Origin: Mycolicibacterium chitae
GTDB lineage: Bacteria; Actinomycetota; Actinomycetes; Mycobacteriales; Mycobacteriaceae
Length of the DNA: 64,000 nucleotides
Direction of reading: 5' to 3'
NCBI RefSeq assembly: GCF_900637205.1
Contig: NZ_LR134355.1
Span: 1,426,001 to 1,490,000 of the forward strand
Within the stretch, counting starts at the first letter, position 1. Each line of letters begins with the position of its first letter. Under the pieces are notes generated by a model. That model was not told where the DNA came from and did not search any database. It saw only the letters and a list, made by a program, of their open reading frames with translations. This document shows positions 1 to 7,766 of this stretch, one piece after another. The translations under genes and the position numbers were made by a program.

Positions 1-442
1 TCAGCGCGGCGTCGACGGCCTGCGCCGAGGCCGGATCGGACACGTAGACGTGGGCGTGCTTGGCGCCGACCACGTGGGCGGCCAGCCGGGCGCCGTCGAG
101 CACCAGGTGCGGGCGGTTGCGCAGCAACCAGCGGTCCTTGACCGACGCCGGTTCGCCCTCCTCGCCGTTGGCCACCAGCACGGTGTCGCGCCCGGCGGTC
201 GCCGCGGCCCGCACCGTCTGCAGCTTGACCGCCAACGGGAAGGCGGCACCGCCGCGACCCCGGATCCCGGCCGCGCGGACCTCGTCGAGCAGTGCGGCCG
301 GATTGGCCAGCGGCGCATAGCCTCCGGCGCCGCGGTAGTCGGCGAGATCCTCGACGCCGGTGCCCTGGCGCAGCAACCGGGGGGTGAGGCCGGGCCAGAC
401 GCCGACCGTGAAACCGGCGGGCGCTGCCTTGGTGGTGTTCAT
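1..442 (-). CDS. NuoF-like (NADH dehydrogenase 51-kDa type) flavoprotein, C-terminus cut by window edge
   Basis: Read on the minus strand from the ATG at 442 and still open at base 1, so only the first 147 residues are present. The segment GIRGRGGAAFPLAVKLQTVR followed by NGEEGEPAS.KDRWLL and a PHLVLDG motif is the FMN/NADH-binding N-terminal signature of complex I 51-kDa subunits and of NuoF-like stand-alone flavoproteins. The rest (SLBB and Fe-S region) would lie outside. It is divergent from the next gene across 62 bp. In this P450-rich setting it could be an NADH-dependent electron donor rather than part of complex I, since no other nuo gene is visible; that role is inference. Confidence 0.75.
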   Translation of the reverse strand, partial: MNTTKAAPAGFTVGVWPGLTPRLLRQGTGVEDLADYRGAGGYAPLANPAALLDEVRAAGIRGRGGAAFPLAVKLQTVRAAATAGRDTVLVANGEEGEPASVKDRWLLRNRPHLVLDGARLAAHVVGAKHAHVYVSDPASAQAVDAAL

Positions 443-504
443 GACTGACTCCTGCGGACCGGGGGGTGGGCTGAGGACGGTCGATGCTGGCTACGCTCGT
501 GGGC

Positions 505-987
505 ATGCGAACCGCAGTGGTGCGAGTACGGGTGGACCCCGAGGGGGAATTGACCGCGGCTCAGCTGAACACCGCGATGGCGGCCCTGGCCGATCTCGCG
601 GCCGCGGCCGGCGCGGAGTTGATCGAGAACAACCTCGCCGCGTTGCCGCCCAGCCGCCGCGAGGTCGAGCTGCTGATGAGCGGGACCGACGCCGCGAAGC
701 TGCAGGAAACCGCGATCGCGCTGTGCATCAAGACCTTCGGTGAACTCGGCGGCCGTCCGGAGCCCGGCGTCCTGACCTACGTCAGCCACGGCACCGACGA
801 CGACGCGTACGGTGTGCTCGCGGGCTTCGGGCTGGCCGGCGAGATCGAACGGACCCCGACCGACGAGGGCTGGGACATCGTCGAGGTGACCCTGCGCAAG
901 ACCGATCTGGAACGGGTGCCGGAGAGCAGGATCCACACCGCGCTGGAGGCGTCCCTGAACTGCGAGGTCCGCATCCGCACGGTCTGA
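505..987 (+). CDS. Conserved-looking hypothetical protein, 160 aa
   Basis: I do not recognise this family. The protein starts MRTAVVRVRVDPEGELT and is soluble, alpha/beta-like, rich in acidic residues and Ala, with no signal peptide or membrane segment. ATG 505 was chosen over the in-frame ATG at 484, because the upstream seven codons look like leader sequence; neither has a clear ribosome site. It is divergent from the NuoF-like gene and convergent with the hydrolase ending at 1002, so it may form a unit with the flavoprotein through a shared promoter region. Confidence 0.6.
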   Translation: MRTAVVRVRVDPEGELTAAQLNTAMAALADLAAAAGAELIENNLAALPPSRREVELLMSGTDAAKLQETAIALCIKTFGELGGRPEPGVLTYVSHGTDDDAYGVLAGFGLAGEIERTPTDEGWDIVEVTLRKTDLERVPESRIHTALEASLNCEVRIRTV

Positions 988-1001
988 CGGCACCGCGACG
1001 C

Positions 1002-1901
1002 TCACGGCTTGTCCAAGAAATCCAGGATCGCCGGCGCGGCCTGCACCCAGGTGTCGAACAGACAGAAGTCCTTACCGCCGCTCTGGGCCATCTTCTCGCC
1101 GGCGCGCTCCCAGGCGTCCTCGGGCCACGGCGGGTCGATCAGCGTCGAACCCTTGATCAGGCAGTGCACTTCGAAGGACGTGCGCTTGGGGTGATCCCAG
1201 TCGTTCTCCCCGCCGCGGATGATCAGCGTGGGCACGGTGATGTTGTCGAACATCTCGTCGACGACGCCCGGGATCGTCTGACCCGGCTTGGGCACGTAGG
1301 CGTTGAGCCAGCGCAACATCACCTTCAGGAACTCGTCGGGATCCAGGGCGCGCAAGCGTTCCTCGTTGGCCGAGTTCTGCTCGATCCGCTCGCGCCACTC
1401 CGGCACCTTCACCAGGCCGTCGATGCCGAGGCCGCGCACCGCCAGGATGCTCGGCACCACGTAGTGACCGCCGAGGACGAAGCTGCCGTACACCCCGCCG
1501 ACGATGTTCCACACCACCAGCTTTCGCACCAGCTCGGGATAGAGCATGGTGGTCAGCATCGAATCGCGGGCCCCGCCGGAACCGCCGGCGATGATGCAGG
1601 GGCCGATCCCGAGCGAGGTGATCAGCTTCGCCAGCGTCTCGGCCCGCATGTGCGATTCGCTCTGCCCGTAGAACTGCACGTCGGACTTGCCGCAGTTCGG
1701 CCGGTCCCACAGCAGCACCCGGTAACCACCCGCCGCCAGGGCCTCGGCCAGTGGCCGCAGGCCGGGGATGTCCTTGCTGAACCGGCCGCCGGGCGTCAGG
1801 GCGATGAAATCGCCCTTTTCACCCAGGATTTCGTAGACGACGTTGCCGCCGTTGATCTCGGCGGTGTGTTCCCCCGGGGCGAGTGCGGTGCTGGTCGGCA
1901 T
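1002..1901 (-). CDS. Alpha/beta-fold hydrolase, 299 aa
   Basis: A single alpha/beta-hydrolase domain: the oxyanion-region LTPGGRFSKD near residue 36, the WDRPNCGKSD strand-turn near 85, a nucleophile elbow GGSGGA with Ser near residue 118, and the late strand TLIIRGGENDW. It is the last gene of the minus-strand operon 4642-1002 (18 bp after the Rieske gene). Members of this fold hydrolyse esters, epoxides or C-C bonds of ring-cleavage products; the substrate cannot be read from the sequence. A second-operon position next to amidohydrolases suggests a step in ring or side-chain catabolism. Confidence 0.8.
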   Translation of the reverse strand: MPTSTALAPGEHTAEINGGNVVYEILGEKGDFIALTPGGRFSKDIPGLRPLAEALAAGGYRVLLWDRPNCGKSDVQFYGQSESHMRAETLAKLITSLGIGPCIIAGGSGGARDSMLTTMLYPELVRKLVVWNIVGGVYGSFVLGGHYVVPSILAVRGLGIDGLVKVPEWRERIEQNSANEERLRALDPDEFLKVMLRWLNAYVPKPGQTIPGVVDEMFDNITVPTLIIRGGENDWDHPKRTSFEVHCLIKGSTLIDPPWPEDAWERAGEKMAQSGGKDFCLFDTWVQAAPAILDFLDKP

Positions 1902-1919
1902 GGGTGCTCTTCTGTGTCC

Positions 1920-2348
1920 TTACGCTTGGACCAGGACGTCGTTGCCGACGACCCGGACGGGATAGGTGCGGATACTCCACTCCGGCTTCACCGCGGTGGT
2001 GCCGGTGGCGAGTTCGAAACCCCACTGGTGCCAGGGGCAGTAGATGTACTCCATGTCGCGCACCATGACGGCGTCACCGGGCATGGTCTCGTCGACGATG
2101 TTGCGCCCGCGGGCGCGCCCCGAACACAGCGGGCCGCCCTCGTGCGGACAGTAGTTCGCGATCGCGTAGAACGTGCCGTTGACGTTGTAGACGCCGACCC
2201 CGTGCCGGCCGATGGGCACGAGTTTGTGTGTGCCGGGCGGGATCTCGTCGACGGTGGCCACGATGTGCTCGCGGCCCTGGGCCAGCCGGGGCTGTTTGGC
2301 TTCCGGTGTGGACCCGGGACCGGCGTTCGGTTTCGCGGTGTCGGTCAT
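1920..2348 (-). CDS. Rieske [2Fe-2S] ferredoxin-like protein
   Basis: A 142-residue protein made of one Rieske domain. The cluster ligands are visible as YCPHEGGPLC (Cys and His of the first motif) and YIYCPWHQWGF (Cys and His of the second). After it comes the usual FELATG turn. No oxygenase alpha-subunit with a mononuclear iron site is present in the operon or anywhere in the window, so it is either a free-standing electron carrier or a redox partner for something elsewhere. It follows the amidohydrolase gene by 5 bp. The first 30 residues are a Pro/Lys-rich tail. Confidence 0.85.
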   Translation of the reverse strand: MTDTAKPNAGPGSTPEAKQPRLAQGREHIVATVDEIPPGTHKLVPIGRHGVGVYNVNGTFYAIANYCPHEGGPLCSGRARGRNIVDETMPGDAVMVRDMEYIYCPWHQWGFELATGTTAVKPEWSIRTYPVRVVGNDVLVQA

Positions 2349-2353
2349 GGCGA

Positions 2354-3505
2354 TCAGAACACCCGGGTCTGGCCCTCGAGGGCCGGGACGGTGTCGGGCA
2401 GCTTGTAGGTCTGGATGCCGTTGCGGAACATGATGGCCTCGCGGGCATGCTCCGGCAGGTGCTTGACCAGCCAGCGCGGGTCGTCGAAGGTCCAGTGCGG
2501 GTAATCGCTGGAGTACAGCAGGATCTTCTCGCACTCCATCCACTCGAAGGCCCGGGTCAGTTCGGTCTTGTCCTCGGGGTAGTCCAGCGGTTGCGTGGTG
2601 AACTTGATGTGGTCCTTGACGTACTCGCTGGGCTTGCGCTTGATGTCCAGCCATTGCTTGCGGGCCTCGTAGATGGCGTCCATGCGCCACATCAGCGGCA
2701 GGATCCAGGTGAAGGCGTGTTCGACGAACACGAAGCGCAGGGTGGGGAAGCGGTCGAAGACCCCGTCGAAGATCAGGCTCATGATCTGGTTGTGGGCCAG
2801 CAGGGAGTAGGTGACCATCAGGTCGTGGTTGTAGCTGGGATACCCGACCGGCGGTAGCGGCAGTTCCTCGTGGTGGCTGCGGGACAGGTGGCAGGACACG
2901 GTGATGTCGTGCTTGGTGGCCGCGGCCCACACCGGGTCGTACATGGGGTCGCCCCAGGCGGGGCGGCGTTCGGCCTTGATCAGGATCTGCGCCATGTAGG
3001 GGTGGTCGGCCCACTTCTCGATCTCGGCGGCGGCCAGCTGCGGGGCCTCGATGGATACGCAGATCGATCCGCGCCAGCGCTGGTGCCAGTTGTTGTGGGG
3101 GTCCAGCCAGCAGGCGTCCTGCCAGGAGTTCAGGGCCTGGCTCATGGCGTGGTCGGCCTCGGGGATCCGGCACGGATAGGCGCCCGGCTCCAGGATGGCG
3201 ATGTCGGAGCCGGCCTCCATGATGAGCTGGCGGAACGCCAGATCGGGGTCGCTGCAGGCGAATTCGCCGTCGTCGGGGAAGGCGTCGACACGCATGGCGA
3301 AGGCGTGGGCGTAATCGGGCGCGTCGTAGTAGATCTGCTCGCCGAACTTGTGCGTCATGAAGTACTTGCTGCGCCACGGTTCGGGGATGTGCGGGAACAG
3401 CTCGCCCCGGCGGGGCACCGGGTGCACATCGGAATCGACGCAGCGGATGGGTGTGCGTTCGACGGGGGTGACCCGGTCGGTGGTCTTCGGCTCGGTGGTG
3501 GTCAT
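2354..3505 (-). CDS. Amidohydrolase-2 family metal-dependent hydrolase/decarboxylase
   Basis: A 383-residue TIM-barrel protein of the amidohydrolase 2 type, which includes ACMSD and hydroxybenzoate-type decarboxylases. Visible metal/active-site motifs: VDSDVHP (Asp26, His28), a central CHLSRSH His, FVFVEHAFTW (Glu-His), and SSDYPHW near residue 340 with the conserved Asp. The family cleaves C-C or C-N bonds of ring acids; the exact reaction here is unknown. It is the second gene of the operon, 30 bp behind a sister gene whose ligand residues have changed, so the two may form one enzyme. Confidence 0.85.
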   Translation of the reverse strand: MTTTEPKTTDRVTPVERTPIRCVDSDVHPVPRRGELFPHIPEPWRSKYFMTHKFGEQIYYDAPDYAHAFAMRVDAFPDDGEFACSDPDLAFRQLIMEAGSDIAILEPGAYPCRIPEADHAMSQALNSWQDACWLDPHNNWHQRWRGSICVSIEAPQLAAAEIEKWADHPYMAQILIKAERRPAWGDPMYDPVWAAATKHDITVSCHLSRSHHEELPLPPVGYPSYNHDLMVTYSLLAHNQIMSLIFDGVFDRFPTLRFVFVEHAFTWILPLMWRMDAIYEARKQWLDIKRKPSEYVKDHIKFTTQPLDYPEDKTELTRAFEWMECEKILLYSSDYPHWTFDDPRWLVKHLPEHAREAIMFRNGIQTYKLPDTVPALEGQTRVF

Positions 3506-3535
3506 CTCGGCCTGCTCCTCTCGGTGGATGTCGGC

Positions 3536-4642
3536 TTACTGGGTGACCAGGCCGCTGGCGGCCGGGATCTCGATGCCGTAGAGCTCGGCCGCGTTGCGCC
3601 AGCAGTACTTCTCGCGCTGCTCGGCGCTGTAGGCGCGCGGCACGGTCAGCTCGGTCATGTTCCAGTGCGGATAGCTGGAGCCGAACATGGTCATGTCGTC
3701 CTTGTTGGTGAAGCTGAACCACTCACCGGCGTAGTCGACGTCGCCCGGGCCGTCGAACGGCCCCTGGACGAAGTGCACGTGGCCGGGCAGGTAGTCGCTG
3801 GGCATCTTCGGGGCCCACGGCGTCTGCTCGAGGTGCGGTCGGCCGAAGCAGTCCATCCGCCACATGAACGGCGTCAGCGAGTCGCCGGCGCCGTCGCCGA
3901 AGACGAACTTGAGTCCGTCGTAGCGCTCGAAGACGCCCTCGGCGATCATGTTCATCAGGTGGTACAGGTAGTTCAGCGACATGAACCCGTGGTACTGCTC
4001 GTAGGTTCGGGTGCGTCCGGATGGTGTTGGCGCGAAGCCGATCCCGGCGCCGACCTCGATATGGGTGGCCACCGGCAGGCCGGCGTCCTGGGCGGCCTCC
4101 CACAGCGGCCAGAACTGCGGCTTGCCATAGAGTTCGCGGGACTGCAGCGGGATGCCGATCTGCACGACGCGGGGATGGTCCTTGTACTTGTCGATCTCGC
4201 GCAGCGCGCCGGTGATGTCGTCCGGGTTGATCCGGATGGTGCCGCGGAACCGGTCGCCGAAGGTGTCGTGTTCGAGCCAGCGCCGCACCATCATCTCGTT
4301 GTGCGCCGCGGCGATGGCGGTACCCAGGTGCCGGTCGGGCATCACGCCGCGCGTCATCGGGTGCAGCACCGCGACGTCGACGCCGCGGTCGGTGAACAGG
4401 TGCTTGGCGGCGACCTCGACGTCGGAGCCCGGGTACTGGCCGTCCGGGCCCTTGGTGCCCTTGGCGTACTCACCGCCCGGGGCGCCGTACCAGTCCATCT
4501 CGTAGTCGGGGAAGCCGCGACTACGGAAGGGTTCGTGCATGAAGTTCTTCCGCAGGTCCTTGTTGGAGCCGAAGAAGATGTGCACGCTGGCGTCGATCAC
4601 CGGCGTGGTGACGGTGTCTGCACCGGTTTTGATCTCGATCAT
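3536..4642 (-). CDS. Amidohydrolase-2 family protein with degenerate metal site
   Basis: Same fold as its downstream neighbour (MWRMD, YPHW and overall length match), 368 residues from ATG 4642. Yet the metal motif VDSDVHP is IDASVHI here (Asp to Ser), the Glu-His pair is replaced by GDGAGDS, and SSDYPHW reads GSSYPHW (Asp to Ser). The His residues of the first and last motifs remain. It is the first gene of the operon, behind two copies of the cluster-wide operator. It may be a non-catalytic partner of the next gene or have a changed chemistry. The ATG at 4642 is preferred; a GTG six bases upstream is possible. Confidence 0.8.
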   Translation of the reverse strand: MIEIKTGADTVTTPVIDASVHIFFGSNKDLRKNFMHEPFRSRGFPDYEMDWYGAPGGEYAKGTKGPDGQYPGSDVEVAAKHLFTDRGVDVAVLHPMTRGVMPDRHLGTAIAAAHNEMMVRRWLEHDTFGDRFRGTIRINPDDITGALREIDKYKDHPRVVQIGIPLQSRELYGKPQFWPLWEAAQDAGLPVATHIEVGAGIGFAPTPSGRTRTYEQYHGFMSLNYLYHLMNMIAEGVFERYDGLKFVFGDGAGDSLTPFMWRMDCFGRPHLEQTPWAPKMPSDYLPGHVHFVQGPFDGPGDVDYAGEWFSFTNKDDMTMFGSSYPHWNMTELTVPRAYSAEQREKYCWRNAAELYGIEIPAASGLVTQ

Positions 4643-4685
4643 GACTGCCACCCACGGTCGGACATGTGACTCATAGTACAACCCC

Positions 4686-4713
4686 GTTCTTCGAGAGCAA
4701 GAATGGAATTCTC
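4686..4713. promoter_or_regulatory. Cluster operator, three half-sites (site 1)
   Basis: GTTCTT-N7-AAGAAT-GGA-ATTCTC: three copies of the ATTCTC/GAGAAT half-site with the same 7-bp and 3-bp spacings seen at other promoters in the window. It sits 44 bp upstream of the amidohydrolase start at 4642, within the divergent promoter region shared with the acyl-CoA dehydrogenase. Confidence 0.6.
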
Positions 4714-4773
4714 ACTGGTCGGCTGGTGTCCGGCGGGCCGGGCTGGGCCTCTCGCGGAGACCGGTGAGACTTC

Positions 4774-4801
4774 GATTCCAGCATACTAGAATGATATTCT
4801 C
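4774..4801. promoter_or_regulatory. Cluster operator, three half-sites (site 2), next to fadE promoter
   Basis: GATTCC-N7-TAGAAT-GAT-ATTCTC, with the inner pair AGAAT-GAT-ATTCT perfectly palindromic. It lies 54 bp upstream of the GTG at 4856. A TATATC at 4826-4831 could be the -10 box of the acyl-CoA dehydrogenase gene, which would put the operator over the -35 region and favour repression. Confidence 0.6.
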
Positions 4802-4855
4802 CAATGAAACCACGACTTTGTCGCCTATATCTAGGGCCCAGGACCGAGGAGAACA

Positions 4856-6028
4856 GTGCAACTGGATTTTGATGCCGATGTCGAGCGGTTTCGCGGCGAG
4901 TTCGTCGCCTTCCTCGACGAGCACCTGCCGGCGGAGAGCGAGACCGCCGAACGCTCGCAGACCTGCTCGCACATTCCGGAATGGGCCCGTCGCTGGCAGC
5001 GTCTGCAGTTCGAGCACGGCTGGCTGCTGCCGGGCAACCCGCCGGAGTTCGGCGGGCGCAACGCCACCGTGGTGGAGCAGTACGTGCACCGCGAGGAGTT
5101 GTCCAAGCGGCGCATCTATCACAGCTACAACCCGCAGGGTGTGGGCATCGTGGCCGCGTCGATCCTGTCGTTCGGCACCGACGAGCAGAAACAGAAGTGG
5201 GCGGTGCCGATCCTGCGCGCCGAGATGACGGCCTCGGTGGGCATGAGCGAACCGGGTGCGGGCTCGGACCTGGCGTCGCTGCGGACCAAGGCGGTTTCCG
5301 ACGGCGACCACTTCGTGGTCAACGGCCAGAAGGTGTGGACCTCCGGCGCCCACGACGCCGACGTGCTGTTCACCTTCGTGCGCACCGATCCCGATGTGCC
5401 CAAGCACAAAGGTCTGTCGGTGCTGATGATCCCCACCGACACCCCCGGCCTGGTGCGGCGCCCCTTCCCGACCGTGTGCCACCACGACGACCTCGACTTC
5501 AACGAGGTGTTCTTCACCGACGTGCGGGTGCCGAAGGAGAATCTGATCGGGCCGCTCAACGGCGGCTGGCGGGTGGCCAACGGTGCCCTGGGCCACGAGC
5601 GCACCATGATGTGGATGCAGTACGCCGACCGGTTGCACAACCTCGTCGAGGACTTCCGGCCCGAGGATGCGCTGGGCCGCGACCGCTACGCCACCCTGGT
5701 GATGGATTACCACGCGCTGCGGCTGCTGGGTTCGGCGGCGATCGCCAAGGCCGCCCGCGGCGAAGAGGACATGACCACCATCTCGGTGCTCAAAGTGCTT
5801 GGCTCCGAAGCCGAACGGGATGCCACCGAGGCGGCCCTGGACGGTGCGGGCGTGGACGGTCTGCGTCATCCGGCCAACACGTCGTCGTACCAGCCCTACG
5901 ACCTGGACTACCTGTCGGCCAGCTGGATCGAGCGTTACTTCCGCAGCTTCGCGGGGACCATCGCCGGCGGCACCTCGGAGATCCAGCGCAACATCATCGC
6001 GCGCGGCCTCGGCCTCCCGATGTCCTAA
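4856..6028 (+). CDS. Acyl-CoA dehydrogenase (FadE family)
   Basis: A 390-residue flavoprotein of the acyl-CoA dehydrogenase family: N-terminal helical domain, middle-domain FAD/substrate motif VGMSEPGAGSDLASL, beta-domain signature GQKVWTSGAHDAD, and C-terminal AGGTSEIQRNIIARGLGLP. In the last motif the position of the MCAD catalytic Glu is Gly, as in many actinobacterial FadE proteins, so the base may lie elsewhere or on a partner subunit. It introduces an alpha,beta double bond in an acyl-CoA. GTG 4856 follows GAGGAGAA by 4 bp. The gene stands alone and ends at a strong bidirectional terminator. Confidence 0.9.
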   Translation: MQLDFDADVERFRGEFVAFLDEHLPAESETAERSQTCSHIPEWARRWQRLQFEHGWLLPGNPPEFGGRNATVVEQYVHREELSKRRIYHSYNPQGVGIVAASILSFGTDEQKQKWAVPILRAEMTASVGMSEPGAGSDLASLRTKAVSDGDHFVVNGQKVWTSGAHDADVLFTFVRTDPDVPKHKGLSVLMIPTDTPGLVRRPFPTVCHHDDLDFNEVFFTDVRVPKENLIGPLNGGWRVANGALGHERTMMWMQYADRLHNLVEDFRPEDALGRDRYATLVMDYHALRLLGSAAIAKAARGEEDMTTISVLKVLGSEAERDATEAALDGAGVDGLRHPANTSSYQPYDLDYLSASWIERYFRSFAGTIAGGTSEIQRNIIARGLGLPMS

Positions 6029-6043
6029 GCGATTGTCTTAAGC

Positions 6044-6092
6044 GATTTGGGCGTGATTTCCCACGGTCACCGTGGGAAATCACGCCCAAATC
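6044..6092. terminator. Bidirectional terminator hairpin
   Basis: A perfect inverted repeat with 24-bp arms (6044-6067 and 6069-6092) separated by one base, beginning GATTTGGGCGTGATTT. It lies between the convergent acyl-CoA dehydrogenase and P450 genes. The A/T-rich outer ends give short T-rich tails in both directions. Confidence 0.85.
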
Positions 6093-6109
6093 ATTGTCAG
6101 GGGCCAGTA

Positions 6110-7474
6110 TCAGGGCCAGTCGATGACGGCCGCTTCCTTGCGCTCGGTGATCGGACGCGCCAATTCCTGCTCGTTGCAGATGCGCTGCAGGTTCTCCAGC
6201 GTCTCGTCCAGCTTGGGGCCCAGCGGCTTGCTCGGGGTGAAGGTGGCCGGCAGGTTCCGCATGCCCTGGATGACGCCGATGGTGTCGTAGTGCACCGCGC
6301 CCTCGGGGTCGCAGACGTAGTCCGGCATCCGGTCGAGCACCGCGGTCAGCATCGACTTGAACACGGTGCGGGCCACGTTGGAGCCCACGCAGCGGTGCAC
6401 GCCGATGCCGAAGCTGAAGTGCCGGTTGCCCTTCCGCTCCATGATCAGCTCGTTGGGCTGCTCGAAGACCGCCGGGTCCCGGTTGGCCATGGCCCAGGAC
6501 AGCCACAGCCGCTCGTACTGCTTGAACTGCTGGCCCATCACCTCGACGTCCTCGGAGAAGGTGCGGCCGTCCCCCGGGGCCGGGGTGAAGAACCGCAGGA
6601 ACTCCTCGGTGGCCGGGTTCAGCAGCGTGTCGCGGTTCTCGCTGAGTCGGGTCCGCTCGTCCGGATGCTCGCCCAGCCATTCCAGGGCGTGGGCGGTCAG
6701 CGCGGTCGTGGTGTCGAAGCCGCCGCCGATGACCAGGCCCAGGTTGCCCAGGATCTCCATGTCGGGAGCGGGCTCGCCGTCGATGCGCAACTGCAGCAGG
6801 GCATTCACCAGGCCCGGGCGCGGGTTCTCCCGGATCTCCATCATGTTGTTGATGATGTCGATGCCCATCTCGCGATGCTGCTCGTTGATCTTCTCGCGTT
6901 CGGGCGCATGCTCGGGGGTGTAGACGGAGGCGTGCGTGGGCTCGCTGTAGACGTTCCACTTCTTGAGCTCGATGCCCATCATCGCCAGCGTCAGCACCGC
7001 GGGCACGACGTTGGCCAGATGCTCGACGAAGTCGATCTGACCGGATTCGATGTGCTCGTCGAGTGCGGCGCGGGTGATCTCGTGGACGAACGGCTCCCAG
7101 CGCTTGATCGCCGCCGGGGACAGGTAGGGGTTCAACGCCCCGCGGTACTGGCTGTGCTCGGGCTCGTCCATCTCGAGGATGCCGCCGCGAACCACGGTCG
7201 CGCGACTGGCCTTGGGAATGGTGATGCCCTGGAACGGGGTCTCACCGGAGATGTCGTGATGGTTGGACACCGCGGGGCAGCGGGCGAGTTCGAACACGTG
7301 CGCGCTGTCCGCGGCCACCCAGTGCCCGCCGTGGGTATCGGTCCAGGCCATCGGGCACTTGGCCTGCATCTCCTCGGTGATCTCTTGGAACTGCAGCCGA
7401 TACTCGGGGGTGTGCCGGTCGAAGTGATACCGGTTCTTCTTGCGGTCGTCGGTCGTGACATCGTCGATGCTCAC
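6110..7474 (-). CDS. Cytochrome P450 (first of four)
   Basis: A 454-residue soluble bacterial P450. The heme-thiolate loop is FSFGIGVHRCVGSN (Cys ligand), the I-helix oxygen-activation segment is GGGFDTTTALTAHAL, and a meander/PERF-like region precedes the loop. The GTG at 7474 (MSIDDVTTDD) was chosen because AAGGAG stands 8 bp in front of it; the longer open frame upstream overlaps the ferredoxin gene. It hydroxylates an unknown substrate using electrons probably from the ferredoxin 52 bp upstream. Operon order is SDR, ferredoxin, P450. Confidence 0.92.
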   Translation of the reverse strand: MSIDDVTTDDRKKNRYHFDRHTPEYRLQFQEITEEMQAKCPMAWTDTHGGHWVAADSAHVFELARCPAVSNHHDISGETPFQGITIPKASRATVVRGGILEMDEPEHSQYRGALNPYLSPAAIKRWEPFVHEITRAALDEHIESGQIDFVEHLANVVPAVLTLAMMGIELKKWNVYSEPTHASVYTPEHAPEREKINEQHREMGIDIINNMMEIRENPRPGLVNALLQLRIDGEPAPDMEILGNLGLVIGGGFDTTTALTAHALEWLGEHPDERTRLSENRDTLLNPATEEFLRFFTPAPGDGRTFSEDVEVMGQQFKQYERLWLSWAMANRDPAVFEQPNELIMERKGNRHFSFGIGVHRCVGSNVARTVFKSMLTAVLDRMPDYVCDPEGAVHYDTIGVIQGMRNLPATFTPSKPLGPKLDETLENLQRICNEQELARPITERKEAAVIDWP

Positions 7475-7526
7475 GGCGTTGTCTCCTTGTTCTGGCCGAT
7501 CGGACAGCCCCGCGGGGCGACCAGGC

Positions 7527-7718
7527 TCATTCGATGATGATGGCTTGTTCCGGACAGGACTGGGCGGCCTCACGTACGGCGTCCTGCTGATCGTCCGGGA
7601 CGATCTCGTTGACGGCCGAGGCGTGGCCGTCAACGTCGTCGAGCTCGAACGAATCGGGCGCGATCATCGAGCACAAGGTGTGGCCCTGGCACTTGTCGCG
7701 GTCTACCCAAACCTTCAT
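7527..7718 (-). CDS. 3Fe-4S-type ferredoxin, P450 partner
   Basis: A 63-residue ferredoxin with CQGHTLC, a distant SCPEQAI Cys, and His where a 4Fe-4S protein would have its second cluster Cys, which marks the 3Fe-4S carriers that feed actinobacterial P450s. It lies directly in front of the P450 gene, so it is most likely its electron donor. No ferredoxin reductase is adjacent. Confidence 0.9.
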   Translation of the reverse strand: MKVWVDRDKCQGHTLCSMIAPDSFELDDVDGHASAVNEIVPDDQQDAVREAAQSCPEQAIIIE

Positions 7719-7766
7719 CGTGTTTTCCTCTCGCGCCCAATCATCTTGTGCTGCAACCGGATGGGA

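Noticed and set aside
1920..3722. Long minus-strand open frame of 600 codons
   Set aside because: Only its last part (1920-2348) is the Rieske gene; the upstream part is Arg/His/Pro-rich noise in the wrong frame over the amidohydrolase gene.
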